DNA from: Lunularia cruciata
Taxonomy: Eukaryota > Streptophyta > Marchantiopsida > Lunulariales > Lunulariaceae
Assembly (NCBI GenBank): GCA_948567375.1
Contig: OX419755.1
Coordinates: 24,061,001-24,125,000 of the forward strand
DNA: 64,000 bases
Direction: 5' to 3'
Shown: piece after piece, positions 1 to 11,594 of the stretch
Layout of the letters: each line of letters starts with the position of its first letter
Numbering within the stretch: position 1 is the first letter of the stretch
Position numbers and translations under genes: made by a program
The notes under the pieces: model-generated
What the model saw: the letters and a program-made list of their open reading frames with translations, nothing else
Databases searched by the model: none
What the model was told of the DNA's origin: nothing

Positions 1-2863
1 AGAAATTTCCAAATACAAAGTCAAACAGTAACAATGTAGTTCTTCTTGGTCACATCTTTAATCTCTCAGGTAGAAACCACACCCAGAAGAGAGTAACAAG
101 CACTGACTCGCAGTCTTGTCACAAATTCACACTTCTTAATCACAACACAATTCTTCAATTCTTTCCAAACAATCTTGATTGTGATGATTTAGGCTCTCCC
201 AAAAACGGCACTTCACTGCAAAACGACTTTGCCTCAGAATTGTGTTCCACCCTCCACTGAAGGCACAACTTCCTCGATCAAAATTGCTTCACATCAACCT
301 CGCACTACACTCACAAATGCAGAATACTACCAACACTACAATTCCTCTTGGATCTATCAAGGCATTGCTTTGATTGCACTTCACTCAGGATCAAACACAC
401 AGTATGAAGATCAAGGCTATGGAATCCAACATCCAACAAACACACTGACTTGCACTTCGAATTTCTCCAAACACTCACAAACATAGACACAAAGTTGATA
501 CTCAAAATCAAGCTCAAGCAACAAGTACTACTTCACAACACTTTGCTTTATCTATTCTCAGAATTAATGAGCACTGAACAACATGTGACTGCAAATGCCA
601 CTCTTAAATAGTGAACAAATTGACAGTTCTAACAACTATAATGTTCTACCGCAACTCTTCTAACCTGCAGATCCGACATGACAATGCACCTCTTCATATC
701 TACCTCTTCAAATCTCAAAATTGTTACTACTCAAATCCAATGTCTACTTCTTCCTCGGCTTTCAAACCCAAACCCGAAGTAATCTTACTTCGTACTACTC
801 TTTCCTTGGGTTTCATATCTTCTACCTCTTCTACCAAGTCTAATAGTTCTCTCTCTTGATCTCAAATTGCACTAGTGGGTAATCTATCTAACTCTTCATC
901 TCTCGACCCACTCTTCTCCAATGTCTCCATCTCTAACTCCAAAGACATCTGCACTCTATGTTATCTACTTCAGGTTTTACTCTAACATCTTTCCAAAGTT
1001 TTTCTATCTCTTTTTTTACTAAGTCTGATCTCCTTCTTTACCTCTTCTTCTCCCGATACTCGCCTTCTTCTCTGCAGTCGTTGTATCAGAATAGACGCCT
1101 CACTTCTTGAGCTTTCATGTGCTTCTTCCTTCACCGTACTCGGACCTGCTTTTTACTTCACTTCACGTCTTGAGCAAACTCATCTCTTTACTACAATCTT
1201 CTTCTCTTCGGGCTCAGTTACTTCGTCTTCCAACTGTGTGTTGCCCTCGGCTTCAATTTCTGCCGGCACTTCTTCTTTTGCAACAGCTTGTGCTGATGTT
1301 ATTTCTCCTCCTTCATCGCTATTGCTACTTGTATCTCCACTCTGTAGCATTAGCTCGGGCTCCTCTTCATGTTCTGAGTCTTTGGTCTTGAGCTCAGCAT
1401 CACCTTCCGAGTCTTCATCTTCCGACTCGATCACCACCATACCTCGCCTTGGGTTGCCTCTCCTAGTCTTCCAAGGTTTCTTTGTGTCTTTGGCTTCACC
1501 CTGCAAACTTCTCTTCTTTGAGTTCAGAGTACTCACTTTGATCTCCATGTTCTTCCCTGTCTTTGTATAGTAGTCATCGGTGCTCTTGATTTGCAAAATG
1601 TATTGCTGCTCCTTGACATTGATCTCCTTTCTCAAATCAGGATGGAAGTGCAACACCATCCAAGTTTGCTCCGCCAAGTTCAGCAAATTCAACCCGAGGT
1701 AGAAATATGATGCAAACGGCATGATGTAGTGTGGAGGCGATTTATCCCATAGATTCCACACCATTTGTCTCGTTCTACCATGGAAACACCTCGCCCAATT
1801 GATCGGTTCTCTTGCAAATAATTTGTGAAAGAACACCGCTTGGTGTTTCATCACATACGTGGTTCTCTCCGGCTTCAGGATGGCCATTAGCGCACTCACA
1901 ATTCCTCTCTTCATAGGGTCTTTGTAGCTCTCAACTTTGTACCCATTCTTTGTTTGCTTTGACGAGAATGCATCTCTTACCTCTTGAGTTTCTTGAGCTA
2001 TCTCTCCCTTCTCCAAGAACGTGGCCCCTTGCTCCGAGCCTGCTTCCTTCTCGAGTACGAGTCTCCAATCCAACTCTGTCCAGCAAGCCGGATTTCCTCT
2101 CTTCCCTGCCTCCTCGGGTCCATCGAGACACTTGCTCTCAATGATTTCTGTCATGAAACTTGGAAAGCTCACATTCCAGTTCCATGCCAAGAAAGTGATC
2201 CGAAGTCGGCTCAAGACTTCGATCATAGCGATCACATCTAACCTCCAATTGCATGATTTCTCACTGCAAATTCAGAGTTCTTCTTTCCTCCTTCCATCTC
2301 TTCTGCCTTCTCACTATCTCTCAATTTCACTCTCGCGACTTCTCCCTTACACACTAACGCGATTCCAACTCTCTTTCCCTTCCCACAATCACCTGCAAGA
2401 CAACTTCTCAACAGCAAAGGAAAATTACTCAACATTTTGTCATTGAGAGTTCAATTTTTATAGAGTTGCGCTTTCTTTATCTTTCTTCACTTTGAGTTTC
2501 TACCAAGAAATCACACCTCCTGCATGCACCTATCACTGTCAATCAACCTTTGCACGTATGGGCCACCGGTTTTTTGAACGGTCCCTTCTTGAATTTCTCG
2601 CCTCGACAAAAGGTTGTTAGCTTGTCTTTGCCTTGACTTGAGATTCCCCTGATACAAAGACACCTTACTTCGGGTTGTATGCTGACAAGGCATTTATGAG
2701 TACTTTTCCTTATGACTTTGCCTTATAACCCAAAGTCACTTTACTTCGGGTTTCATCCCAAAGACTCTTTTCTTCGCCTTCTTTGGCCATACAGACGCAA
2801 TCCAACTTCTCTATACACTTCTTCTTCTTTATTTAAAAAAAAACAAAAAATTTGGGCACCACA
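1..2863 (-). repeat. 3' LTR of A1, with an internal reading frame
   Basis: The sense end TGTGGTGCCC begins at 2863, directly after a purine tract. The other end lies an estimated 70 bases left of the window, judged by aligning base 1 with about 11692 in the other LTR, so the full LTR is about 2.93 kb. Bases 1-600 are similar to 7440-8000 and 11690-12300, and to 55500-56280 on the other strand. Unusually for an LTR, bases 727-2435 code for a protein on the minus strand (separate entry). Confidence 0.85.
727..2435 (-). pseudogene. LTR-encoded protein of family A (aORF), 3' LTR copy
   Basis: I cannot name this protein. A likely Met is at 2435. One frameshift near 2245 leads into a 351-residue open stretch (2235 to 1180). 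The N-terminal half is rich in W, H and aromatics (for example INWARCFHGRTRQMVW, then FYLGLNLLN and LHFHPDLRKE). It is followed by a basic stretch and a strongly acidic Glu/Asp/Ser region (about residues 240-340). After the stop at 1180, broken frames still encode a C-terminal block with LEKSGSRDEELDRLP and a final EEEVDIGFE ending at 727. The block recurs in every family-A LTR here. The N-terminal half faintly recalls plant transposon-associated proteins, which I could not test. Compared with the 5' LTR copy, the coiled-coil middle is missing. Confidence 0.7.
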
Positions 2864-2880
2864 TACCTCCTCCCTCAAAT
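2864..2880 (-). other. Polypurine tract of A1
   Basis: On the minus strand the bases read GAGGGAGGAGGTA immediately before the LTR start TGTGG. This is the expected second-strand primer position. It overlaps the last codons of the integrase. Confidence 0.75.
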
Positions 2881-4048
2881 GTGAGCGTCCCCGCAAACAT
2901 AGACCTCGGGTGTCTTAGAAACTTCCGAGTCTATGGTCCAATATCTCCAACCTCTCCACCCGTTTACTCGAGTGGCAAAAGGATTACCTTCCAAGTCTAC
3001 AAGCTGCATGGACCCATTTTTGTAAAGATGAAGAACTCGATAGGGACCCATCCATCTCAAATGCAACTTGCCTAGAAAACATATTCGGCGATTGTCATAT
3101 AACAAAACCAAATTGCCTTCACATATAGTTACAGGCTTGATTCTCTTATCGTACCTGACTTTCCTCTGTGCTTGTACTTCTTTCGTGGTTTGAATTGCAT
3201 TGTCTCTTTTCTCTTCTAACCACATCAGTTGATGAATCCGAAGATCCGGACTTTCCTCTTCCAACATTCACTCTTTGCAAAGAACCCGATATGTCGGTAC
3301 TTCAAATTCAACAGGCAGTATGGGATGCAAGCCATATGTATGGAGTTTGTTTGGTTGTAATCTTTTTTGTCGTTCAGTATGCCCACAACGCGGCTGGTAA
3401 TTTTGTATCCCAGTCATATGCATAATTGGAAGTCACCTTATTCAAAATTTTGCAAAGTAACCCATTCACTTTTTCCGTTAAGCCATTTGCTTTTGGGTTA
3501 TAAGGAGGCATCTTCCGATGTTTAATCTGAAAGTACTTGGTTAATGCCTCCATTATAGAGTTCAAAAAATGTGTTCCTTGGTCACTGACCAATTCCAAAG
3601 GACACTCATATCTGGAGATGATGTTTTGAAAGAAGAATTTTGCCACAGTTTCAACATCATCTCTATGAGTTGCTTCAGCTTCGACCATCTTGGTAGCATA
3701 GTCAGTGCAAACCAAAATGTATTGCTTTCTTGTGACTCGGGTCACTGGTTGAATGGGACCCACAAAATCAATCCCCCATTTCTCAAATGGAGCCAAAGGC
3801 AAAATTGGTCTCAAAGGCCATTGAGAAGTAGCCGTCGGCTTCCCCGTTCTCTGACAAGCATCACAGCTTTGGATATGAGCATGCACGTCTTTGTACATTG
3901 TAGGCCACCAATAACCTGCCAAAAGAATTTTCTTTACAGTATTCTTCAGAGCATAGTGTCCTCCCGATGCTTTGGAGTGTAAAGATTCAATCACTCCTTG
4001 TACTTTGTATGACTCCAAGCATCACCGAAGTACTTTGTCTTTGCCCAT
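2875..4048 (-). pseudogene. Integrase of A1
   Basis: The retroviral-type integrase is read in two frames (4018-3374 and 3267-2875) with breaks between. It keeps the His-His-Cys-Cys zinc motif (SCDAC near 3860). The catalytic triad also looks intact: Asp in GIDFVG, Asp in LVSDQGTHF, and Glu in GLTEKVNGLL. The C-terminal part (YDKRIKPV, then FLGKLHLRWMGPYRV) is the usual GPY/F module for gypsy integrases. There is no chromodomain; the frame ends just inside the purine tract. The enzyme would have inserted the element's cDNA into the chromosome. Frame breaks near 3370-3270 and a stop near 4020 make it non-functional here. Confidence 0.9.
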
Positions 4049-5665
4049 CTAAAATAAAATGTTGTGTTTGAGCTGGTATGGCCCCATTTTCCTAAGGAAG
4101 ACTGCCCTCTCCTCCGGGTCTATCTCTTCATGACAATGGAGAGTATGCAGATAATGATATTCAGCTGCATACCTTGTACTTCGCATTGCTGATAAGTGAT
4201 ACAACTCTTTGTTAGGGAACCAATCGTCAATTTCCCACTCTTGGTCTTGAGTTTCTAACCTGGACAGGAAGTCCGCATTTGAATGCAAAGCTCCCTTCCT
4301 TACTTGTACAGTATACATGAACTCTTGTAACAACAAGATCTATCTTGCAATTTGCCCGGATAAATCTGCCTTCTTGACCAAATGTTGCAATGCGTAATGG
4401 TCAACATAGAAGACAAACTTGTACCCCAACAGATAATGGCAAAATTTCTTGCAAGCATACACCATTCCGAGTGCTTCTCTTTCAGTCATCAAATAGTTTT
4501 TTTTGGAAATTGAAAGTTGTTGGCTGGCATAATACACCGGGTAGTCCTTCTTCTTTTCGTCCTTCTGACTTAAGACGACTCCAATGGCCATAGACAAAGT
4601 GTCCACATATACATGAAAAGGGACGTCCCAATTTGGGGCCCTCATAAATGGTGCTTCAACCAGCTTCTTCATCAACACCTGGAAAGCTTCTTCTTGATTT
4701 GCTTCCCATAGATAGTCTTTGGATTTCTTCATAAGCTTTGTAAGTGGTGCAGCAAGCACTGCATAGTTTGACACAAAGCGTCTGTAATATCCAACATGTC
4801 TCAAGAAGGCTCTCAGCTCCCGGGTGTTCTTTGGGGATTCCAAAGCTGCGATTATCTTGACCTTCTCAACATCAACTTCAATACCTCGGCTTGACACTTG
4901 ATGCCCCAGAAGAATTCCTTCCTTCATTGCAAAGAAGCATTTCTCCGGGTGTAATGACAAGCCGGCAAAATGACACCTTTCAAAAGTTTGGCGAAGGTAA
5001 TCTAAATGTACATCTCTTCGCCCAAACACACAAAAGTCATCAATGAAAACTTCCACAAATTTGCACAGGAAATCTTTGAAGATTGAATTCATCATCTGCT
5101 CAAAAGTAATGGGAGCATTACACAACCCAAAGGGCATTTGATTGTAAGTGAAAGTGCCCCAGTCGGTCGTGAATGTAGTTTTATCCTTGTCCTCTTCTCG
5201 AATGGATACTTGATTGTACCCTGAAAATCCATCAAGAAAACTATAACAAGGATGACCAGCTACCTGATCTAAAATTGTATCGGTAAAAGGCAAGGGATGA
5301 TGATCTTTCCTTGTGACTGCGTTCAACTTCCGGAAGTCTTGGCACACTCGGATCTTCCCTGTTTTCTTCTTCAGGACAATGACAATGGGGGAAACTCATG
5401 TACTGCTTAAGACAGGGAAGATGATTCTGGCCCCTAAGTACTTATCGATTTCATCTTTCACCAACGGCAAGTACTTCGGGTTCAGGTGGTATTGTCTCTG
5501 CCAAACCGGAATTGCACCTTCAACCAAATAAATCCGGTGTTCTCCAAATTCACATGGAATACCTGGCATTTGATCAATAGACCAGGCAAATACATCTTTG
5601 AATTCTATAAACAGGGCAGTGTATCCTGCCAGGTCCTCTGAAGTGACTGTCTTTGAAATTTTCAA
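4049..5665 (-). pseudogene. Reverse transcriptase / RNase H of A1
   Basis: The sequence starts near 5665 with the pre-RT segment (FKDVFAWS, EFGEHRIYLVEGAIPV). The RT palm follows, with VCQDFRKLNAVTRKDHHPLP, YNQMPFGLCNAP and the active-site FIDD (FIDDFCVFG). Next come the RT/RNase H connection (RAFLRHVGYYRRFVSNYA) and RNase H (HVYVDTLSMAIG, then YYASQQLS, TEREALGMVYACKKF). The usual Asp-Ala-Ser of RNase H reads Asp-Thr-Leu. Stops near 5390 and 4338 break the frame, otherwise it is open for over 330 residues (5347-4340). It lies between protease and integrase, as in Ty3/gypsy. Confidence 0.92.
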
Positions 5666-5734
5666 AAATTTTCCTTCGGTTAAGACAACATCTTGACAAT
5701 CATTGGGGTTAATGACTCCTTCAACGTGACTTAC

Positions 5735-6690
5735 TCAGCTTAATCCAAGTTGAGCTGCCATCAAACCTCCTTCCTCCAAGTCATGTTCACCCGAGGCAAG
5801 GTCATACAGGTCGTTGTCTTCTACGTCTACCTCATAACATTCCAAGTATTTGACTTGGACTTTGTCTTCGGAGTCTTTTGAGGACAATGATGAGGTGTCT
5901 TTGGATTCATCCTCGTCTTCTGATGAACTTGTTTCCCCTAGATGGAGAACCTTTGTCCAACTCACTGTCACCAGCTTTTGATCTTTGGACAAAATGTCCT
6001 TGAACCGTAGCTTCTGCTGGTGCCAATCCACCACAACTTGGGCACTATACAGCTAGGGTCTTCCAATCAACAGTGGGTAACTAGTTTTGGTCACTGGTTG
6101 CAACACAATGTAATTCAACTTGAAGGGCACCCTTCCAATGATCATGGTAATGTTTGACAGCATGCCTAATGGCCGTCTCTTGGTTTGGTCTACAAATTTC
6201 AATACTCGGGGTGTTGGCTCAAACATATGATACCCCAACCAATTTGCAGTATCTTTGGTCATGAAATTCACACCGTAACCCAAATAAATGGGTAGTAATG
6301 TGATCATGCACCTTGCAATCTTTGCATCAACCTCGAGAGATCTCAGATCCTCTTGTTCAATATGATATATGGCAGGTATGTCTTTCTTAGACATTGCCCT
6401 TACTTTCTTGAGGGCAGAATTCATATGCCTCTTCTAGAACTTATTGTCTTCCCACAATTGCTTAAATGTGACATTTGCAATTGTGGCTACCAAATCCGCT
6501 ACAATATTGTATTGGGGTACTCCCCCTAATTTCATTATCTTCACCTTTGGCTTTGTATTCAAAATCTCTCCACGTTCAAATTTGACTTTGGGGCGCTTCA
6601 TGATGGTGATGGGAGTACTAGTGGTCTTGACCTGAGGTTCCTTGAGTTGGCCCACTTTGGCTTGGATCAGATCCTTTAATTTGGATCAGA
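5735..6690 (-). pseudogene. Aspartic protease of A1, active-site Asp lost
   Basis: The retropepsin-like domain spans about 6424-6053, ending in SYPLLIGRP, the conserved flap/end motif. A linker rich in Asp, Glu and Ser runs to 5735. At the active site, where gypsy proteases have an Asp-Leu-Gly/Ser-Gly pattern, this copy reads PIYLGYGVNFM, so the catalytic Asp is Tyr. In-frame stops lie near 6430 and 6055. It would process the Gag-Pol polyprotein in a live element. The upstream piece to 6690 joins gag across the family-B insertion. Confidence 0.8.
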
Positions 6691-6885
6691 TGTCCACCGG
6701 AAAAATTGGAGGCTTTGCCTTTGTCTCCTCCTCCAAACTCAGTTCTTGGGTCCTGAGTACCACTTCCTTGAGTTTTTTCTGCAAGGCTTTAGCTTTGGCT
6801 TTTGCAAGGATCTTTTCCTCCTTGGCAGAAAGGATTGACTTTGGGTGCAGCCTCTTTGCCTTTTGTGAGGACAAAGAGATCTTAC
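6691..6885 (-). pseudogene. Gag-protease linker of A1 (Lys/Ala-rich)
   Basis: On the minus strand this stretch encodes a Lys/Ala/Glu-rich helical segment (AKEEKILAKAKAKALQKKLK), probably a coiled coil, then a Glu-rich part leading into the protease. It is cut at 6885 by the family-B solo LTR. The matching upstream gag end resumes at 9483. Confidence 0.55.
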
Positions 6886-8133
6886 TGTAACACCCATTTG
6901 TGCATGTGTGTGGTATTGTGATATTTAGCTTGGTATTACAAGTAATTGAGAGATATTATTTATATAGAGATAAAGGATGGTTCTACATTAGTCATGCTTA
7001 GCTAGAGTTAGTTATAGCTAAGATAGAGGGGACCTTACTTTAGAGGAGGTGGAAAAGTTGAGCACCACTATTTTGGATTCTAGTGTGTTGACTTGGTATT
7101 ATTCCTAGGTGTTTGGCTTTGAGGAAAGAGTTGAGAACTCTTGGGCCCGCAAGCCTTTTTGTTTTGGATTCTTCTATAGTCCAAGGATAGCCCATGTGAA
7201 GGAATCCTTGACTTAGTGGTTGAGTCAAGATAAGATCACATGCTAGTGGAATATGCCCATGTGAATAGATATTCCTTTTTACTTTTTGACTTTACTTGAC
7301 TTTTAGTCTAGTAACTTGAGTTACTATAGTAATTAGTAACTTTGGTACTGTGACAACCCGACAAATATCACTTTTGCGGTAATCGGGTAAGTAAAGTTAG
7401 TTCTTGCAGAGATACAATTTAGAATTGGTCAAATACATAGTCAAATAGTAACATATAGTTCTTCTTGATTTCTTCTTTTATCTCTCAGGTAGAAACTACA
7501 CCTAGAAGAGAGTAACAAGCTCACAATCTTGACAACTTGTCACAAATACACACACACATAATCACAACATAGCAAATTCTGTCCAAACAACTCTTGATTG
7601 TGATGATTCAGATTCTTCCAAAGATGGCACTTCACTATGAAGAACAATTTTGCCTCAGAATTGTGTTCCACCCTCCACTGAAGGCACAACTTCCTCGATC
7701 AAAATTGCTTCACATCAACTTTGTGCTGCACTCACAAATGCAGAATACTACCAACACTACAATTCCTCTCAGATTTGTCAAGGCATTGCTCTGATGCACT
7801 TCACTCAGGATCAAACACATAGAATGAAGATCAAGGCTATAGAATCCAACATCCATAGACACACTAACTTGTACTTCGGAATTCTCCACACACTCACAAA
7901 CACAAACATAGAATTGACAATCAGAATTAAGCTCAAGCGACAAGCACTGGAAACAACACTTTGCTTTATCTATCTTCAGAAATATGAATACTGAACAACA
8001 TAGTACTAAAATACTGAAGCAAACAGCTGTTCTTCCTACTTATGCACCGCTTTTTAACATCTCTTCCTACCTATAGATCCAAACTGACAATCCATCTCTT
8101 CATATCTGCCTCTTCCTATCTCAAAATTAGTAC

Positions 8134-8349
8134 TTACACTGATCCGATGTCTACCTCATCATCGGCTTCCAAACCCGATGATCTTCCTACTACTTCTCCT
8201 TCTTTGGGTATATCTAATTCTACCAATTCTTGCACTAATTCTACTACTTCTACACTAGGGTCTACAATTTCACTGAGGAGTGACTTATCTAACTCTTTAT
8301 CTCCTGACCCACTCTTCTCTAATGTCTCTAATAGTAAGTCCGATGACAC
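8134..8349 (-). pseudogene. C-terminal remnant of the LTR-encoded protein (aORF)
   Basis: This open stretch of about 70 residues reads LLLETLEKSGSGDKELDKSL and ends EADDEVDIGSV. It matches the C-terminal block of the LTR protein seen at 727-1000, 12405-12850 and 55180-55494. The N-terminal and acidic domains are absent. It may be a non-autonomous LTR version or an internal deletion. Confidence 0.65.
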
Positions 8350-8763
8350 CTGAATTCATACTTTTGCAACATCGGGTCTAATTACAATCAATTCCTTTGC
8401 TAATTCTACTATATCCTCATCACAAATTGTAATTGAAAGCATGAGTATACTATCTACGTCTTCAATTTGTAACTCACTTTCCCCTAATCACTCATGTTAC
8501 TGACTCGAAGATACTTATAGTCTGATCTTGCACTTCGGGTTTATTCACTACTGCTACTTCTCCTTCAATTCATGTTCCATCTTCAATCAAAACTAAAATT
8601 GAAGTCATGGGTATCCTAACTATCTATTCTTTCTCTATCCTAACTCTCTCTAATGCCTCTAACAATTTTCCAGAAGTCATCTTCGTTGCACTCTGAGGTC
8701 CGACTATCTCAAATACAGTCATCTTTGTCTTGAGGCAAACAGCCTTCTAACCCAAAGTTGTGT

Positions 8764-8862
8764 AAAGCAGAGTCCAAAGTCCAAAGTCTGAAGTCCAAAG
8801 TCACAAGTCCAAAGTCTAAAGTCTCAAGTCCAAAGTCCAAAGTCTCAAGTCCGAAGACACTA
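8764..8862. repeat. Short tandem repeats in family-A LTR (AAAGTCCAAAGTC type)
   Basis: About eleven degenerate units of 7 to 10 bases built on AAGTCCAAAGTC and AAGTCTCAAGTCC run without spacers. Similar but less regular runs with CTTCGGGT occur in the matching part of the other family-A LTRs (for example 54790-54890). Confidence 0.8.
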
Positions 8863-9482
8863 ACTTACTATGTACATCTACTCCCAAAACTTCAAATACT
8901 TTTAACTTCTTCTACAAACCTCCAAACTTTGCAATTTTGGAGGCAACGGAAAGCACTAAACGTGACGCTTCCAACAAAATATAGCACGCTTGATTTGGAC
9001 TTGTGAACATTGAGATATAGCCCCCGCAATAATTTTGACCTGTAATTTCCATTCCTCCTTCGGGTCTGCCCTCTTTCAATCTTGGCTAAGTCCATCTTCA
9101 TCTGACACAAAGTTTACTTCCTCGGGCTTGATCAAAATACAAATTTCCTCTCATTTCTTCTCCATTTGGTTTCAATTTGGTTTCAATTTGGTTTCAGCAA
9201 GGCACTTCTTCTTCAAAACTCGTCCAAAATGAAAAGTGTGGGTACCACAGGTACGTAACTATTTCACAAGTATATAAACAAGGGGTGAAGAAGTACTCAT
9301 CATCCTTTCATTTGCAACTATCTCTCTCTCATTGAGTTCTCTAGTGAGCAATGTCTTGAGTCTTGGAGTGTTCACCTTGGAGGAGTATGATGGAGTTGGG
9401 GTTTCTTGCCTTCTTAGTCCATGGTGCGCTACCATAATAGCCATCAAATGTTCATTTTGAATGAGAGACAGGCCGGCTCACA

Positions 9483-11442
9483 GTACTTAGTTGTTTGGGA
9501 TCACACTTCTTCTTACTTTGCACGTGTCTCAACCTTCAAAATTTTGAGGTTGGCCATTCTCCTTCCAAGGCCGGGCTTCCCTCTTGAGGTCTCTCCTCCT
9601 CAAGTGTGACACAATTACATTTGTGTCACCCTTTGCTTGAAGCGTAGCACGCTTAGCCAGGGTCTGTACATATTTTATAGGCGGCTTCAGGTTTGGTGGA
9701 TGCGAGCATTGGTTGCATGTATGACCCAATCCTTTAAAATTTCCACACAAGGGAACATACCCAATTTTTTGTCTTGGCTCTGGACAGTTTGGAGACCAAT
9801 GTCCCATCAACCCACAATTGTAACATGCTCCAAGTGCAACATTTTAAGGTCTATTTTGGTTGCTCATCGGTGGTCTTCATGAGGGAGCATTGGGGTTATA
9901 CTCCCTTGGTCCATACCTCGGACCTTGGTACGATGTGCTTGCATGAGGCGGTACCTCTTGGGTTTGGTACACCGCTTCCTCTTCCTCCTCTTGATTCCAT
10001 CTCAGAATCCAATCCATCTGCTGCACTGGAAATGCATTACAAGTATTGCATTCTGTATCTGTATGGCTTGACTTGCCACATGCAGTTCACCATACATTGG
10101 ATCTGCCAAATGATGGAGGCTTCCTTTGGTCCTTTGCCCCAATCATCTAGATCTTAAAATCCAAAAACTCCTTTATGAGGGCATCTAGCTTGGTATCAAC
10201 CTTATGTACACTCTTTGCTAGAGGTGTCAATGGTTTCTTACCTCCACGTCTTTGTATTCTTCTTGGCTTTGATTCTTCTTTGGACTCCAAAGAAGAACTT
10301 GAAGATGTGGAGGATTCCTCCAAAGAAGGGGATGTACTGTGAGAAGCTACCCTTATGGGCTTCTTGCCTTCCTTCTCTCAATTTCTTCAATTGTTGGCAG
10401 AGTGAGAGTGATCCGCCTCATATTGGGCGACATGTTTGAGTACCTTGTCTAGGGAAGTTACATTCCTCTCCCTAGCAAAGACCAGAATCTCTGGTGAAAG
10501 TCATCCTAAGAACCAGGTAATGGCTTGGGCATTAGAGTAACCCACCACACCCAATTGCTTCAAGATTCTATTCAAAAGTGCCATGAACCACTCAGAGTAG
10601 TCTCTCAACTTCTCCTTCTTGCCTCTATCCAAATTTTTGAGCGCCGTGAAGACACTTATGTCATAATCAACTTCCCGAAAGCGTTCTAGGAAATTGTTTC
10701 TCAAGTCCGCCCAATCTGCCAATATGAACCTCTTTTGGGTTACATGGGTATACCAGCTCCGAGCTTTCTTGCAGAGCAAACTTGGGAAAATTCTCAGTCA
10801 ATCTGCCAAGTCATGTTCCTTGTTATCAAAGGAGATGACTTCAAATTCTTTGATGAATTCATCGGGATCTTCATCTTGTTTTGTCCCCTTGTAGTTTTGA
10901 TAGGCGTGTCAGGTGATAAGTAACAAAGTCATTGTTTGACTTGGTGTGATCGGCTAGGGTAAGTTTGAACTTGATGGAACCAAGGGATTGGCTGGTATCA
11001 ACACCGTGTTGTCAACCTAGGGGTTCCAATTAGTCAAGTTCACAGTAGTGTCTTCCTCAACAATTTCTTCTCTAAGTATGTTGACTTCAACCCAAGCGGA
11101 AGACTCAAGCTCAACCTTTGGAGTGTTCTTCAAAATTCCTTTGAGACAATCGAGGAATTGTACATAGAAGGTGTTGACATTCTTCTTCCATTAGTGTCCG
11201 TGCTATCTTTTCTCAAACAAAGTTCTTTAGAAACGTGACTTCCTTTACAGCTTTAGGGGAAGTCGATCTACTTGGTCATAGTGAATATGTTTGCCCGCTC
11301 GAGTCTTTCTTCTTCTTGGAAGATGGAGATGCAAAGTAGCCTTGCCAACTGCCTTTGTGTTTCCTTTGGTCAAGTTCTCATAGGGCTTCTTGCACTTTGT
11401 GAAGAAGTTGAAAGTCCAACGCCTCGTGTTCAGTTTTGTCAA
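9483..11442 (-). pseudogene. Gag of A1
   Basis: The order on the minus strand is: N-terminal segment near 11442-11245; a retrotransposon-gag helical domain at 10779-10501 (SWYTHVTQKRFILADWADLR, RDYSEWFMALL); a Ser/Lys/Glu-rich linker; then two zinc knuckles near 9825-9690. The first is CYNCGLMGHWSPNCP, a perfect Cys-2-Cys-4-His-4-Cys. The second, CGNFKGLGHTCNQC, has lost one Cys to Phe. Gag builds the virus-like particle and binds the RNA. Stops occur about every 100-150 codons. The frame is cut at 9483 by B1. Confidence 0.82.
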
Positions 11443-11594
11443 AAGTGGATTGGATCTTCAGGCGTTCTTCTTCTTCACCCTGCAACTTTCTCTTTGAACT
11501 CTCTCTTCCCATTGTTCTCTCAATGCAGACATTCATATTGTTTTAACACCCCAATTCAAAATTGGCTTTGTATTCTTCCACTTCCAAGATTTTA

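Larger units (their letters stand above)
7349..9249 (-). repeat. Family-A solo LTR with 5-bp target duplication GGTAC
   Basis: The plus strand starts TGTGACAACC (7349) and ends GGGTACCACA (9249), 1901 bp. GGTAC at 7344-7348 is repeated exactly at 9250-9254. The sense strand is minus, opposite to the family-B LTR it entered. It lacks most of the reading frame found in the A1 LTRs and keeps only its C-terminal block. The site is 5 to 25 bases before the family-B TATA box. Confidence 0.92.
6886..9482 (+). repeat. Family-B solo LTR B1, split by a family-A solo LTR
   Basis: It starts TGTAACACCCATTTGTGCATG and ends GGCCGGCTCACA, the same termini as the flanking LTRs of the complete family-B element at 44967-52450. 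Removing the nested insert (7349-9249 and one target duplication) leaves about 690 bases, the normal family-B LTR size. No family-B internal sequence is attached, so it is a solo LTR left by recombination. It sits in A1 between gag and protease. A clean 5-bp target duplication is not visible (see findings). Confidence 0.85.

Noticed and set aside
1107-1570. Plus-strand Ser/Leu-rich frames opposite the LTR protein
   Set aside because: They are complements of the acidic minus-strand frame, and the minus frame is conserved in other LTR copies.
8764-8862. CRISPR-like array
   Set aside because: Units are 7-10 bases, degenerate and without unique spacers, and lie within a plant LTR. It is a simple tandem repeat.
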